Below, in pieces: positions 12,091-24,729 of a stretch of DNA of 64,000 bases. The stretch's first letter is position 1; each line of letters opens with the position of its first letter. The notes under the pieces are model-generated. The model was not told the origin of the DNA, did no database searches, and saw nothing but the letters and a program-made list of their open reading frames with translations. This DNA comes from Pohlia nutans (Eukaryota > Streptophyta > Bryopsida > Bryales > Mniaceae). The position numbers and the translations under genes are program-made. The stretch is taken from assembly GCA_022496805.1 (NCBI GenBank), contig CM040090.1, forward strand, positions 17,974,001-18,038,000, given 5' to 3'.

Positions 12091-13390
12091 GGAAAATGTA
12101 GAGAATGGGATGGTAAAATTAATTGTTGAATTGGGATCTAAAATTGATCATTTGGCTCAAATAGAGATTGTTATTGAAGAAAGGAAGAAGAAAAATGCCC
12201 TCATAAACAACCTACCTAATTCTATAGACGATGAGATGGGAAAAAAAAATTAAACTCAAATCCATTTTTGATTGTGTAGTTTTGCCTGATCCCATTGAAA
12301 ATAGTCTATTTAATTCATAAAAAATATTTTTGCCAAGCATTAATGATAATCTGCAATATTTATCATTTCATACTTTAAATGGTAGAATTCTTAAGAAAAA
12401 CAAAAGCATTGATGCTATTAAGGCTATAATTGAAGCAATAGGGTTCTATTTTCTATGTCAACTAAGCGAGCATGGGGAATTGAATCCCGTTGCTACTACT
12501 TTAGCCTTAACTTGTAACCAACACCAACGAATCAAACCTTGATGCATGTGTTCTTTTTTTTTAAATATTACCAAATAAAGTGTGAAACGATTCATACTTG
12601 TTGATTTGAACATGTTGAAAATAGTGTATCACATGCATTACTTACACACTTGTAGTAATTTGTATCACGCATTTATAGGATAAATTAGTGTAGTGTATTA
12701 GTACTTGCTTATCTAGATGGTTAGGGAGCTCAATACACTCTTCATTCTATTTAATATATGATACATTGTTTTGTGGCTATGATGCTAATTCAACCCCCAA
12801 TTGATTAGTACACCTATTGATGAACACCATTTACTTACTTTGGATTTCATATTGGCCTCACTATTCACTGAAAAGCTATTCCCAAGGTACAAATTTAACC
12901 CAAAAAACTCATTTACTCTATCATACACTAGTATGACGCTAAAGTTAAATCAGAGACGACACGAAATAAAGAGAATGAAGAGTGTACTTCCAAATGAATA
13001 ACTCCAATAGATCAGATAATCACCAAATGTATCTCAGTTTGTGCCAAATTGCCAATTGGTCATGTCACCTTCAGATGAAGTACTAAGTACTAACTTGCAA
13101 GCCTGAGGCAAGGTTTCTATTGTGGTACTAGCAGTAAGCAGGGCAATCAAGCCAGGCACATGGCCATGGTACTTTGTACCATTTCATGAGATCAATCTCC
13201 ATTCCTTCAGAATTTAGACCATCAAATTGTTCATCTCCTACAGAAACTGATTTCAGGGAAAATTTGTAGACTCCAAGAGAAAGGAGGTGGTAAAAAAGAG
13301 CTCCTTCATTACATGATACCACCAAAACCAAAATGTGAGCTAAGGACGTCCTGCTCTATCCAACTGCAAAGAAGAGCTACATGATCTAAG
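12091..13390. other. Intergenic, no gene recognised
   Basis: AT-rich sequence with short open frames that look like no known protein. Slightly higher GC at 13040-13340. Confidence 0.35.
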
Positions 13391-13397
13391 GTTGATT

Positions 13398-13777
13398 GTC
13401 CTAAAACCACCAACTTAAGCAATCTGGCCTATTTTGGCAGTGCTAAGTCCAAAAAAAAATATGACCTCCTTTGTAATAGGTTTTGATGAGGATTGCAAAA
13501 ATTTGCAACATCTAATTCGCTTTTGTCAATTTTATACAAAATTCCAAAGTGGAAAGTAACCTCTGACCCAAATCAAACCTCTGGGTTTCTCCATGTTCAC
13601 ACCATGTGGTACTAACTTTCACTCATAATGATACCCAAAACCACCAACTATTTTTTTGCAATGCTTGACGTGCCATTGGTCTATTTGAATAGTGAAATTG
13701 GTGGTTTTGGGTCTCAACTGTGATGGCCCCAAGAAAAGTCTACATGTCATAATTGGGGGAGGTGGTGGTTTTAGGAC
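13398..13777. repeat. Inverted repeat with CCACCAAC ends
   Basis: GTCCTAAAACCACCAAC near 13398 pairs with GTGGTGGTTTTAGGAC ending near 13777. An inner pair, ACCCAAAACCACCAACT near 13631 and ATTGGTGGTTTTGGGTC near 13697, forms a second hairpin. Possibly nested or decayed MITEs. Confidence 0.5.
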
Positions 13778-14008
13778 ATCCTACCTCAGCTTACAGCAAG
13801 ATCAATGTCCTTGTATCAAATTATTCCATGTCACACTCGTATTTCACATGGACTGTCCTTTAAAATACTTCGCCCAACTTGTCTGGTTAGTACTTTGCAT
13901 GTGATATTGAATCATCACTTCAATACATAGATCAACTCTTCCAAAACATCGCTATGAGGTACATGATAAAAGACAAACCAGAGGGGAATATATAAGTCAT
14001 CAGCTTAG

Positions 14009-17000
14009 TTATACAAAAGTTTGCAAGTATACAGTCCTCGAGGACATACAAAGAACAAGACGAGTTCTACTGAAAACATTCAGACCGAGAATGATGTTGC
14101 ATTTGATTGCTTGCATTGCGGGAAGATCCCCAACAGCGAAGGCAACTTTCCTGAACACAATCTTCTCAGACGACATATTGTTATTATTCTGCTCTCGAAA
14201 CATTGTTACGTCAATGAATGCCCTTGAAAATGCCATTTGTTGCCCGCCAACTCCGACCCCTGACAACGCTGATTTTTCCTGCCAACCACAAATCAAACAT
14301 GAATGAACAGTAATGGTTACGCAACAGCAATGGTTGCTTTGAGCAACTGTTCAAATTCTGAACAGTTTCCAAAAACTATATAGCCAAAAATATCATGCTA
14401 TACATTGAAGAATGGAGCGGGTAATGGTTGGAGCCACCTACCAATGTTGCACCTGAAAGCTTTGCAATGTACGGTGTGGTGACACTAAGAGATGATCCCA
14501 GATCGATGAGAGCTGTTTGCACATTGCCTCCTCCCATGTCCACCTATATATAGCAAGCATCCACTCTTTGCATGAGCCACAAATTCCCCACAACAATGTT
14601 ATAACTAGGGCTGACGAAATGAACCCACATCTAATGGATCAAATTGAATCACCACTGTGGACATAGAGCCAAGACCTCTAATACTATATCTATATATAGA
14701 GAGGACCCGCCGTGCAGACCAGGAATTCTATAGGGTATGAAGCCCAATCCAAGTATGGAAAGCCCTAAAGTATTAATAAAAACCAAATGTCAATTAGATC
14801 AATCCCCGAGGGACTTTGTTCATGGATTTCTTATCAAACCCTAAGCGGGACGACAGGTATTGTAAGCGGGACGACAGTCATTCCGGTTCTGTTATGAACC
14901 CTATTTCACTCCGTCAGGTGTGTGATGTATGAGGATGATTAAAGAGCACACAAAAGCTGGTTCAAAGCACCGGACCTGGAAGAAGAAACCCTTATAGTGT
15001 GCTGGTTTCCTCCTTCGGGTCTTCTGTAGTACAAACTAGCAGAACTAGAAAACAGAATTGATTGCATAAAAGTAGAATCTTACTTGAATTCCTGGTAAAG
15101 AGAAAGAAATGGGCGCCACTGCAAGCTTCTGTAATCCCTCCTTACTGCAATGTCCTCGATCAACAGCCCCCAACTCAAACAAAGTGATCTGCTCCTTCAA
15201 GAAGTCAAACTCGACATCGAACTGCGACAACACATTCAGACCAACAATGCCTGCTACAGAGGGAGGGAGTCCCGTGCTGGCAAGGTCCATAATGATTCCC
15301 TGCATAACCACTTCACAGAACGTGTTGGTTACCATTCATGTCGACAAACCCTTCGAACATAGAGCAATCAGACGCCATTTCTATGAATTTATTGAGCAGG
15401 GTTTTCAATAAAACTAGATTGTTTCAGGAACTTTGACAACTTCATGATCCCATGGAGGCTCCTCACAGCCATCACAATGTTGGCAAGTCACGTTTTGCGA
15501 TGTTTTACGCACGCACATACAATACACATACGTTCAACATAAGATAAATGCACATCCTACGTTTTACTTATGTTGAACGAAATAACCGATGTTTGATTAC
15601 GTTCAACAAATGTAAACCGTAGGATGTGCGTCTATCGTATGTTGAACGTACTGTTAATGTATTGTTATTGTATGTGCATACGTGTGTACGTAAAACATCG
15701 CAAAAACGTGACTTGCCAACTTTGTGAGGCGCTGGTTTATCATGGGAGGCCTTAGTATAATCATTGTGCCTATAGGGAGACCTCTCTGACAGATTCTCGT
15801 TATGATGTCTGAAACTGAAACAATTTAACCCCTAAGCGTCTATAACGCCTAATATGGCCATCTGCATCACCGAACTTTGCAACGGTGGCGTTTTCTCATT
15901 TTACCTCGGTTTTCTGATTTCAACACATCATTTTAAAGCTCCTGTTCTATACTAAAAGATCAAGAGCGTTTGATCGTGTCAAACCGAAGTCGTTTTCACA
16001 CAAACAGATGATTTGCAGCAGGGGGTCCAATTTTCCTACACTACAGAAAATACACAGTGGGCGCTTAGGGGTTAATTTGATTGAAAATGCTGTAAATGAG
16101 TTAATGTTGGAGTTCTTCATACCTCAACTGGTTTGCAAGCCTTCCCGGCGATGCTCATGGCAGGGAGGGAGATGCGGCGCATGTCAAGGCCTCCATCGCC
16201 CATCCCGCCCAGTCCACGAGAGAGCTGGCCAGACCCTGGAGGGATGCCCAGCTTGCTGTGAGCTACATAAGGACTGACGAGAGTGGTGCTGCTGCCGGTG
16301 TCCAACAAAAAATCGAACGTGCCGTGGCTACCAAAGGTGAGAGGGATGATGATGTACTCCTTGGGCGAGGCTGCTGTGCTTTTCAGCTTCCGCATCGGCA
16401 ACCTGGTACTCCTGTCCACGGCTACTACTCGTTTCCTGTTTCTTTCCACTGCTAGTCGGTTCACTAATTCCTCCTTCTCAAAGCAGTCCCTGTATGATAC
16501 TCCTGGCAGAGAAAAATCAAAGACATTAGAGTCAACCAAAAAGTCAGCTCAAAGAGGAAAGTTTTCGCAAACTCCTCTTGAACTCCTCTTTAACTCATAT
16601 TGAAATATAAATAGACCAAAAACTAGTTCATGATGAGTTGGGAGACAATCTAATGAGTTGGGAGACAATCTAAAGCAAGCTACTGTCATTATTCTCCACA
16701 CCTCGCAATGACTCCCACGCCTTCTACCAAACCTCCAAGCCCATGGCCCACAAGGGGACAATCTATGACACAACACTATTCAACCCAAGTATAGCTCAAA
16801 AGAGAGGTTAAAAGTAGAGCAAAAAGGGAGGTTAGATGGGCTTCTTTTCGGTTAACTCTATTATGATCTTATTCAAAGAAGAGATTTAACCCCTAAAGGA
16901 CCAAGAAACCCGAATTTGCCCTCACGTTTTCTTTTAGCAGTTTTGAGTAGGTCATATCTGGACTTTGACTTATTTGTTTTTTTACCAACATATGCAATGT

Positions 17001-18306
17001 TCTTCACTGACTCCAGTGATATAAAATTTGGTCCCATCTCAATTATATGTTTCACAGTATGATCAATTGAATTTGTCACTTTAAAACCATAAATCCTTGG
17101 TCCTTTAGAGATTAAAGGAAGAGATTTTATGGACAATCCGATAGATAACCTGATTTCGTCACGAGAAAGCGATATAGTTGATTGGTGGGAATCAAATAAA
17201 TTCTACGCAATAAGCTACAGTCTTTCACTAAACCCTATACATGCTAATAAAAAACATGTCAAAATTGTAGGTCATTTCATTCCAATATTTCTTTATATCA
17301 TTCTATAAGAAAATTTGAAGACAAACAACCAATTGTAATAGCCAATTTTTAAAACCTCTTCATTAACAAAATGAACTTTGTGAGAACACTCCTATCACGA
17401 AATTGGTCATATTTTCATCTACATGATTTTACATCCACGAGATTTTACATTCGGCATTTGAAATACGAGGTGTATAATGCTTGGTGCAAATATTAGAGTG
17501 CCAAACGACTGCCTGTCATTATTTCGTTTCTTGAACCATGCAAAACAGTTGATGACAGAGTTTAAGCATTTTAAAGTCTTAGAATACCATGCGATGCCAG
17601 TAATTTCATGAGTTTAAGCATTCAAAATCATGCAATAAAAATCGGATTTCACTTCCAACGAATTATGATTTAATTTACACAGAGATAGAGAGAGAGAGGA
17701 CAAAGAATTTAGGGTTACCGAGGGCATCGAGCTCCTGTTTGATGGCACTCACTCGCATCTTGCGCAATGCCTCGATCTCCGTCTACAGCAGTCCTGCGTG
17801 AATTCATGTTAAACCTTCAATTTCAAACCTCACCAGCTGCCGAATAATCTCCGCACCGGTCCTCGAAAAACTGAATTGAATCCCACAATGCATTTGAGGG
17901 CAGACATGAAAACCCTAAACTGGCGCCATCGTGGAAAGTCGAAGCCGCTCACCTGGAATTCTCCAGAACCGACACTAGAAGCCCGGATTGTTTGTGAATT
18001 AGCTCGCCGGAGGCTGAAATTTCCAATAGGACGAATTAGCTGCAGGCGACAAAGCTGCAGCTGCTTTGGAACACCAGAAACTCCCAGAAAGTCCATGGGG
18101 CGTCGCGCATGGAAGGGCGGCGATGGCCACAAGGCGAATCCCATGGTGGCTGCAGCGATTGTTGCCGTGCTGATCGCCCAGGGGATTGCCGGAGTGAGCA
18201 TCTGCTCGACAATCCTCTCGCACAGTGAAAGAGCAGGGCTAGAAACTGGCCTAAATCTACGATTCTTGTATGAACATCTGCGGTACAGGCTCGAAACGTA
18301 CTCCAT
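14009..18306 (-). CDS. Retropepsin-like aspartyl protease with two Asp lobes
   Basis: Six exons on the minus strand: 18306-17953, 17782-17719, 16502-16123, 15299-15084, 14543-14442 and 14278-14009. All junctions have GT/AG and the phases agree, giving 461 residues (426 if translation starts at the second Met, 18199-18201). The N-terminus has Ala-rich and Ser/Arg-rich stretches and could be an organelle-targeting region. Residues about 118-157 (KMRVSAIKQELDALGVSYRD, then CFEKEELVNRL) resemble the small SAP/ARMET-C-like helix motif seen in several plant plastid proteins. The first protease lobe has FDFLLDTGSSTTL (Asp 207); the second has ALIDLGSSLSV (Asp 352), so the second D-T-G is D-L-G. A terminal IILGLNVFSRTRLVL is typical of such folds. 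Expected to hydrolyse peptides; substrate unknown. A retropepsin monomer normally supplies one Asp; here two lobes are in one chain. Confidence 0.85.
15481..15721. mobile_element. Foldback MITE inside intron 3 of the protease gene
   Basis: Ends GTTGGCAAGTCACGTTTTGC and its complement (GCAAAAACGTGACTTGCCAAC) form an almost perfect terminal repeat about 31 bp long. Inner sequence is also inverted (CGTTCAACATAAG / CGTATGTTGAACG). A decayed relative with GATGTTTTACGTATG lies near 27083-27200. The element lies between exons 3 and 4. Confidence 0.8.
15825..16075. mobile_element. TTAA-ended element in intron 3 of the protease gene
   Basis: 251 bp: TTAA-CCCCTAAGCGTC at the left and GCGCTTAGGGG-TTAA at the right. 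It sits entirely within the intron, 48 bp from the donor of exon 3. Confidence 0.85.
16545..16860. repeat. Dispersed repeat with TTAACCGAAAAG ends (decayed copy)
   Basis: Matches, in opposite orientation, the copy at 29298-29627 (shared TGGGAGACAATCTAAAGCAA and CCATGGCCCACAAGGGGACA-like text). The right end CTTTTCGGTTAACTCTA is intact; the left end is AGAGTCAACCAAAAAG. It contains a 23-bp tandem duplication (ATGAGTTGGGAGACAATCTA twice, near 16632-16675). It lies in intron 2 of the protease gene. Confidence 0.65.
16886..17115. mobile_element. TTAA-ended element in intron 2 of the protease gene
   Basis: 230 bp: TTAA-CCCCTAAAGGACCAAG at the left and CTTGGTCCTTTAGAGA-TTAA at the right, a 16-bp inverted pair with two mismatches. 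Confidence 0.85.
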
Positions 18307-18583
18307 CTGCAGAGACTAGGTGAAATATATGAATCTCATATGTACATTGGTGGTACAGGTTCAAATGTTCTCAGTCAGGGACCTGATACAGGTTTAAGTG
18401 AGAGAGGAGGGCCAGAAAGTGGCTGAAATCTATGATTCTCATATGTGCACCGGTGTTACAGGATCAAATGTAATCGTGAGAGCATGCCCATCGTTGAGGT
18501 TGGTATCCCTATTTCCAAACATCGTATACAAACTGAGTCCTAAATTTTTTGGTGTTTGGTTTGTATCCACAAGCAAAATATTA

Positions 18584-19049
18584 GAGCATCCGCACCGTTC
18601 CTCAAAAAGAGAGGCTCGCCATAGGGTGTTTGGAGGGCTCTTGGAGGCCGTAGAGACTCGCCAAAAGTTCTAGCCCTCACCGTGGCTCGGGAAATCGGGC
18701 CTGGGCCCCGACTGAAGTGCGGGATTCGAGGGTCTGACGGTGCGGATTGCATCCACAACGTTGGGGTACGCCACGTTGGAGCCCGCCTTAGTGGCGGCAG
18801 TGGTTTGAAGCCCAAAAAAACACAAATCCAATCCTAAAACAAAAATAGCCCAAAATCTCCCTAAAACTTCCCGTGAAAGGGGCGCACTGGAAACACCGTC
18901 GAACTCTAGACAATGGCGAGACAACAACGATATTTGACGGGCCTGCGGCCAAGCGAGCCGCTAAGCGCGCGCCGGTGAGGGAGAAAAACCAGCCTGGGCC
19001 CTCCAAAGAGCAACACGGCCTCATGTGGCGCGGAACGGTGCGGATGCTC
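18584..19049. mobile_element. Harbinger/Tourist-like MITE
   Basis: Terminal inverted repeat GAGCATCCGCACCGTTCC / GGAACGGTGCGGATGCTC with a 3-bp duplication TTA on both sides (18581-18583 and 19050-19052). Length 466 bp, GC-rich, no transposase. TTA duplication and GAGCATC ends are typical of PIF/Harbinger MITEs. It lies about 280 bp upstream of the protease start, so it may sit in that promoter. Confidence 0.85.
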
Positions 19050-19145
19050 TTAGCCTCAAATGTTTTTGCTAACGCAAAGTCTTTCCAAGTCAAATAGGAC
19101 CTCGATTTTTAGTAAAGACATAACGTTCTTTTATATCAATTATAT

Positions 19146-19148
<3 letters not shown>

Positions 19149-19206
<58 letters not shown>
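19149..19206. repeat. (AT)n microsatellite
   Basis: An uninterrupted run of AT dinucleotides of roughly 58 bp, followed by short TATAAAT units. Length is likely to vary among individuals. Confidence 0.95.
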
Positions 19207-19211
<5 letters not shown>

Positions 19212-19754
19212 TATATAAATAATGTTCTTTTAGCAAAGACATAACGTTCTGGAGCATGCTCTGTCTGTCCGTGCCTTGGCTCGGCAACAGTACTTCATCA
19301 GTAGCTATGTGAATGTTACGGATACCGGGCAATAGTAGGAAACTAGGAATCCTCTCATTGCCGTATTTAACAATCGCAGAGGGGTCGGGTTGAAAATTTA
19401 GGTGTTTTTTTAATTGAAAATAGTTCAACCCTGAGTCTTACATGGAGAGTAATTTCAACTTGGAGAAAAAAACTCTCCAATCTGGAAACATGAAAATAAT
19501 GACAATTTACAAAAGAAAACAATTAAATTGGTAAACCAACCTATTACCACCAAGTGCAGACCAGGTTGGTGTACCTTACGTCATTCTAGGTTTCATCTGC
19601 AGTGATGGCTAAACAAGCACATGAGATAACTACAAAAATATTCTGAACATCAAGTTATTGTGAACGCAAGCCCAGATTACCGTACAGGCCAGAAGCCTAA
19701 ATCTTAAATACATGAAAATGGTGAACTCCTGTAGAAATACGTTTTTGATAACAG

Positions 19755-19910
19755 ATGCAATGCCGTTCATGACGACACCATTTTTTGCCAAAAGCATTTC
19801 TACCAACGATGCGATAGCTATATTTCAACAGGCAGTAGCGAAGTACTCCAAGCACACCCCACTGAACATAGACGCATGTCGAATAGTTGTTCCAGTTCTT
19901 TACGACACTG
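19755..19910 (+). CDS. Possible orphan exon, unknown protein
   Basis: A 156-nt open stretch between acceptor TTTTTGATAACAG and a strong donor GTGAGTACAG (19911). It would encode a peptide containing NDAIAIFQQAVAKYSKHTPL followed by NIDACRIVVPVLYDTG, which looks protein-like in composition. I do not recognise it and found no partner exons. It could be a captured gene fragment or chance. Confidence 0.25.
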
Positions 19911-19949
19911 GTGAGTACAGAAAACACATCCACAGCTTTTCATGCTGAA

Positions 19950-22900
19950 GTAATTCGGTTTCATTTTTTAAAAGGAACGATAAAGATGATCCTTGAAAAC
20001 CCGTAGACGGGTGATACGTGTTAAAAGACCAGGCCATAGCCAGGACAAGGAATTACAGAAACACCAGACCAACACTATATTGGTAGGCATGTATGCAAAT
20101 AAGAAAGAGAAAGTACCCATGAGAGGGCTGTACGACAACCCTTTCTCCGTTACCTCTCCAGCAACAGAAGCAACAGAAGCCTATAAGAACATGGCTCTCC
20201 ACCCGACCATTGAACCATTAGGTGATGCAACAAGCAATCCCTTAAAAGTTCACCCCCGAGCCAAGACTTGACTAGTCTACAAGTATCAGGCGAAACGCAC
20301 TCTAATCCATTGCACTTGACAACACTCGCATGAAGACATGGACACAGCATCTGCATAAGAGGAATAACAAGAATTAGATACTGCTTACTGATGCTCAACA
20401 GAATACAACATTTCAAAAACTGAAAGACATCCTAAATAGGCATTATAGGTTAACTTACCATCTGCAAAAGAGCATCTCCCTCTCCATTTCACCACGCCAT
20501 CCGCAACGGAAGCTCCAGTTCACTTGTCAACCTACATCTACCTAAGCAGGAAACAAAACATACCACCTCCATGAAAAGCTAGAGTACCTCCTTCAATACG
20601 TCCCTATCATCCCTAACCTCCATGCTCAACAGAGGAGCCTTAAATTCCGATGAAAAATTAACCCACAAAAAGAAATTTATTACTGGAAACAGCCCCGTAA
20701 GCGCACCCATGAGGGCATATTCCCGTAAATGACAGCTCAAACTGCCAAACGCTTAAAGCGTAAAATCCAACTGGAGGAGCACAGAGGTACAAAAACACTA
20801 CACAAGCTTACAAGATGAAACACAATGAACTCAAAAATGAATTGAACAGAACGATGCATCAAATGAAAATCTAGAAGCTCAATGCTAACATAACTCCGCA
20901 GCAACAACATCTCAAACTATCTGGCAGGTAACAAGAAGATGAGGGTCATACGTCAAGTGAACTGAGATGTAACTGCTAGAAGAAGGATCAGCCGCATGAG
21001 TGAGTACGTTTGTGGCAGCTATATTGGCCAACTACAGATGAGAGATCAGCGTGTAGATAGAACTAATAAAACGATAAATAGATCCAAAGAGATGTGTGAA
21101 ATGAGGATAGCGAGTAAGTGGCGGTAGGAATAGAAAGAGATAAGCAAGTGTGCTGCATCGAGCTTCCTGTGAAGCAGAAGAAAGAGTGAAAAAGCAGTAA
21201 GTGTGAGAAGAGGCAAGCTACCTCCAAGTTTGTTGGAGATGACCCACGAGTTGCCATGCACACAGAGAAGAGTACCTCTAATCTTTTCAAAGGTCAAGGG
21301 GCAGTTTAGTCAGCTTGGTGAACCAAGGACATGCTCTTGGCACATGTATGACCAGTTACCCGGATTGTCTTTTTCTATGCAGTCCCCCCAGGGACTTGAC
21401 TTGTGTGGAGATGTGGACGTTTCAAACACAAGACCTGTCCTCCGTATGCCAGTGAATCGCAGTGAGAAATGTCACGCATCATCCCCATATACATTAGGGC
21501 TTGTTGGTTACTACCCCCAGTCGGTAGCTTGCAATGTGTAAGTGCATGATGACAAGTAGACGCTCACTTGATGCTTAGAGACAACCACACGCCAGACACC
21601 CGACCACAAGAACACGCCACACGCGGAGGATCAACCGCTCCTCCGCCACAACAAAAGCATATTTTTTTATTCAGATTGGGACCCGCTCCGTAAGCGCACC
21701 CATAAGAGCAGGGTCCATGAACCATGTCATCTGCCTGGTTTTTTGTCAATTCAACCATGGCTAGACTGCGGTTCAAAACCTTAGAATAGAACACTCATAA
21801 CATCGAAACTTCCATCCGCTCGCCAATGGACCACATCGGAGTCTCGTAACCCCATTCTTGAAGTCCTTGCTAAAAAAGCAACCTGATCCACAGCACGGGG
21901 ACATGTAAGCATCCATGGATGATCACATAGCGAACATAAAAAATCACTCACGAACACGAACCCGTTCGCCACCGAAACACTCAGAACAGTGGAAAAATTC
22001 AAAACAAAAGGTAACAATGAAACTTCCATATCCTACCCAAGTAAAAACCGATGCACGCACACATCCTTTTAAGGAAATTAACCCGTATGACGCAGAGCAA
22101 ACCCTAGCTCTAACAGAAAACCAAACATAGAAGGATCCAAAAACTATACGATCGCTACATAAACACTCACCAGGCAAGGCGCAGTCCGCCATTAAACCAA
22201 AGGGAGCCTACCAAAAAATAAGCAAATCCTAGCTCTCACATACAAGCCAAAAAGAACAAGAAAAAATAGCGGACAGGGTAGGAAACGTTAACTGAAACAT
22301 ACAAACCAACTTTCAGAAGGAAGAAAAAAACTCACCGACTACTTGTAGAAGAAATGCATGTCACACAACACGACGAAGCACCACCAGAAGCTGCAAACGA
22401 GGGTTACATCGCCACTGGTAACCCTACTCAACCGCCATCTCCTCCGCCGTCCATTCTCCAACCTCTAAAAAACAAAAACGAAAGCAGAGAACCCTGGCAA
22501 GAAATTTGCAGGGCCATCGCGTAAATATAGACGGAGCCTGGCCGAGCAGACGGAGCCAAGGCAAGATCGGGAGCTCCGCCAAAGCTCGCCGAAGAAAGGC
22601 CTGGAAGCGTCCAAGCCGGGAATTTATACTGGTGGCGAGGTCTGAAACGACGGGAGCCTCACGCAACTATCGTGGCGACGCTGGGCCGTTGGATCTCGAC
22701 GCTGGATCGCATACAGGCCGTCGATTCAGTCGGACAGTGAAGCGCCGTTGGATCCCTTGAATCGCACGTTTCTGGGCCGTCGATCTGATAGGACGGTGGA
22801 GCGCAGTTGGCACGATGTACGGGCATCCACGAGAGCCGCATGATGAGGTTCGAGGGACGGAAGCCGTCGATGGGGTTTCCGATGAGTGGTTATTATTGAA

Positions 22901-22950
22901 CGGGATCTGGCATCCCGCGTTGGATGATTCTTTACTGTACAGTCAGCTTG
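19950..22950. other. Moderate-GC region, no gene identified
   Basis: This 3-kb stretch has higher GC and less repeat than its neighbours, so it may be a transcribed non-coding region or hold short exons I could not assign. A short motif, CCGTAAGCGCACCCAT, occurs twice (near 20695 and 21689). GC rises sharply at 22430-22850, as in a promoter. Confidence 0.35.
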
Positions 22951-24170
22951 ACCGACGTTCCAAATATCATGGCCTCTAATTTTAGCATTTTAATACGTGT
23001 TGAGAAATTGGTAAGCTCGTGACTTTTCTTTTTGCTTTTTTTAAAAAAGCAATTGAAGAAGTTCAACTCTGAACTCCCGTTACAATTGACAAAACGAACT
23101 TTTGGTCAATTGAATGGCTGTAAGACTCACCCTGTTTTTGTTATTTCTGCACCAATTACACCAAAAATAGTAATTAGTGTGGGTATTAGAGTTATTTGTA
23201 AAGTCCCTCAAATCCCTTCTTTTTGACCTGTAAAATGGAAAGGAGAGGATCGGCATGATCTTACTGTAGACCGAAAATAGAACACTGGATGGATTGAAAA
23301 TTTTATTCATAAAAATTTAGAGGGAGGGAGAAGAATTGGGTAGTGGGGTGGGACCATGAGGAGAAGTGGTGTCAGAATGCTCTGGTAGTAGCTCTGGTCC
23401 ATGACAAAAGCAGGACAGAAGACCGGATGCCTTTACAAATAAGGTAACGGGTTCTATTTCCGACTGGGTTCTATTTCCGACCCCTACTGGTTGGGGGATG
23501 GGTGTCAGAAACCAGCCAGCATGGTTTTTGATAGTGTCCAAGAGTGTTCTAATTTCGTCCATGCTTGGAATAATCAAGAGCTTCTGATTGGTGTAGAAGC
23601 ACTCTATTTTCAGAATCCAACCTCTCATGAAAACCATGACTCTATGAGCGGTTAATGGTCACTCTAAACTTTCAAACTTAAAAAATTGTAGAAATGCTCA
23701 AAAAATGTTTTTTTTTTTTTGGGAATGCCTTTGCAATAGCTTTGTAGAGCATCCAAAAATTATAAAAAATTTCTTTCACAAGTCTAAGTATGCAAATCTG
23801 AAATTCAGTCGGAAGTAGAACCCGTTACCTTAACTCTATTACTACACCAGAAATCACCATATACTGTAGGTGGATGAATGACGTGGTACATTCATCCATT
23901 TGGACATACCCTACGCCGTCGAAATTAATTAATTAATTTTTGTCCAAAAGTGCCACATGTCATCTTGTGATTGGTTAAGGGTGACGTGGACCTCTTAAAA
24001 TCTGACGTGGAAATTCAATTTCGACACCTAGCTCTCCGAATCCGACCACGACGTACGGTACTCTCTTCCATTTCAACAACTTTTCATCTAATTTTGATGG
24101 ATTTTACTACAGTATTTTGACATTTTAATTATTAGTAAAGCTTCTTGTAAACGCCGTGGAACACAATATA
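22950..24170. other. Intergenic repeats
   Basis: No gene. A dispersed repeat lies at about 23885-24055 (see separate entry). Confidence 0.35.
23925..24055. repeat. Dispersed repeat, copy 1
   Basis: Near-identical to 26860-26985: both contain AAGTGCCACATGTCATCTTG, GATTGGTTAAGGGTGACGTG and GAAATTCAATTTCGACACC. Same orientation, 2.9 kb apart. Confidence 0.85.
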
Positions 24171-24171
24171 T

Positions 24172-24223
24172 GGTAATGGAAAGCAACTTCTTGGTGCTCA
24201 CAAAGAAGTTGCTTTCCATTACC
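24172..24223. repeat. Perfect 21-bp stem hairpin
   Basis: Positions 24172-24192 and 24203-24223 are exact complements of each other (21 bp, core AATGGAAAGCAACTTCTT) around a 10-nt loop. Its size resembles a short foldback RNA, but no flanking extended stem as in plant miRNA precursors is visible. Confidence 0.9.
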
Positions 24224-24729
24224 CATTATGATCTACAATTAGAAAAAAATACTAGGGGCTCCGCAAGCGTGGTTTTTGTTTTTTAAATTTTTTTATGTTT
24301 TTATTATTATTAAGACAAAAGTAGTAGATTCAATGTAAAAACAAATTCTTTAAATGAATATAGCTGACCAAAGGGTTTATATAATCTAACATTTGATAAA
24401 AGTAAAAGGCTAAAATTAAAACGGTCAAGTTCAAAATAAGGAAAAGTATTCTATTTATATAAAATAACATGTACTTTATATAAAAGTGAAAGACTAAAAA
24501 TGAAATGGTCAAGTTAATAATAATTGAATCTATTTCATTTATTTAGAAGTAAAATGTAAACATGAATTCCATGTAGAACCGTCTTCAGTTGGTGACCATA
24601 TAAATACAAAAAACACCTTCCACTGTATAAGTAGAACTTTGTAAAAAAAATTAACTCATAATACATCTGAGGCTCAAAGCGATTCGGTCATACAAAGGGT
24701 ATTACACTAATCCCATCGAGACTTTGGAG

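Noticed and set aside
24172..24223. The 21-bp hairpin annotated as a miRNA gene
   Set aside because: Plant miRNA precursors have longer, imperfect stems; without small RNA data the claim cannot be supported.
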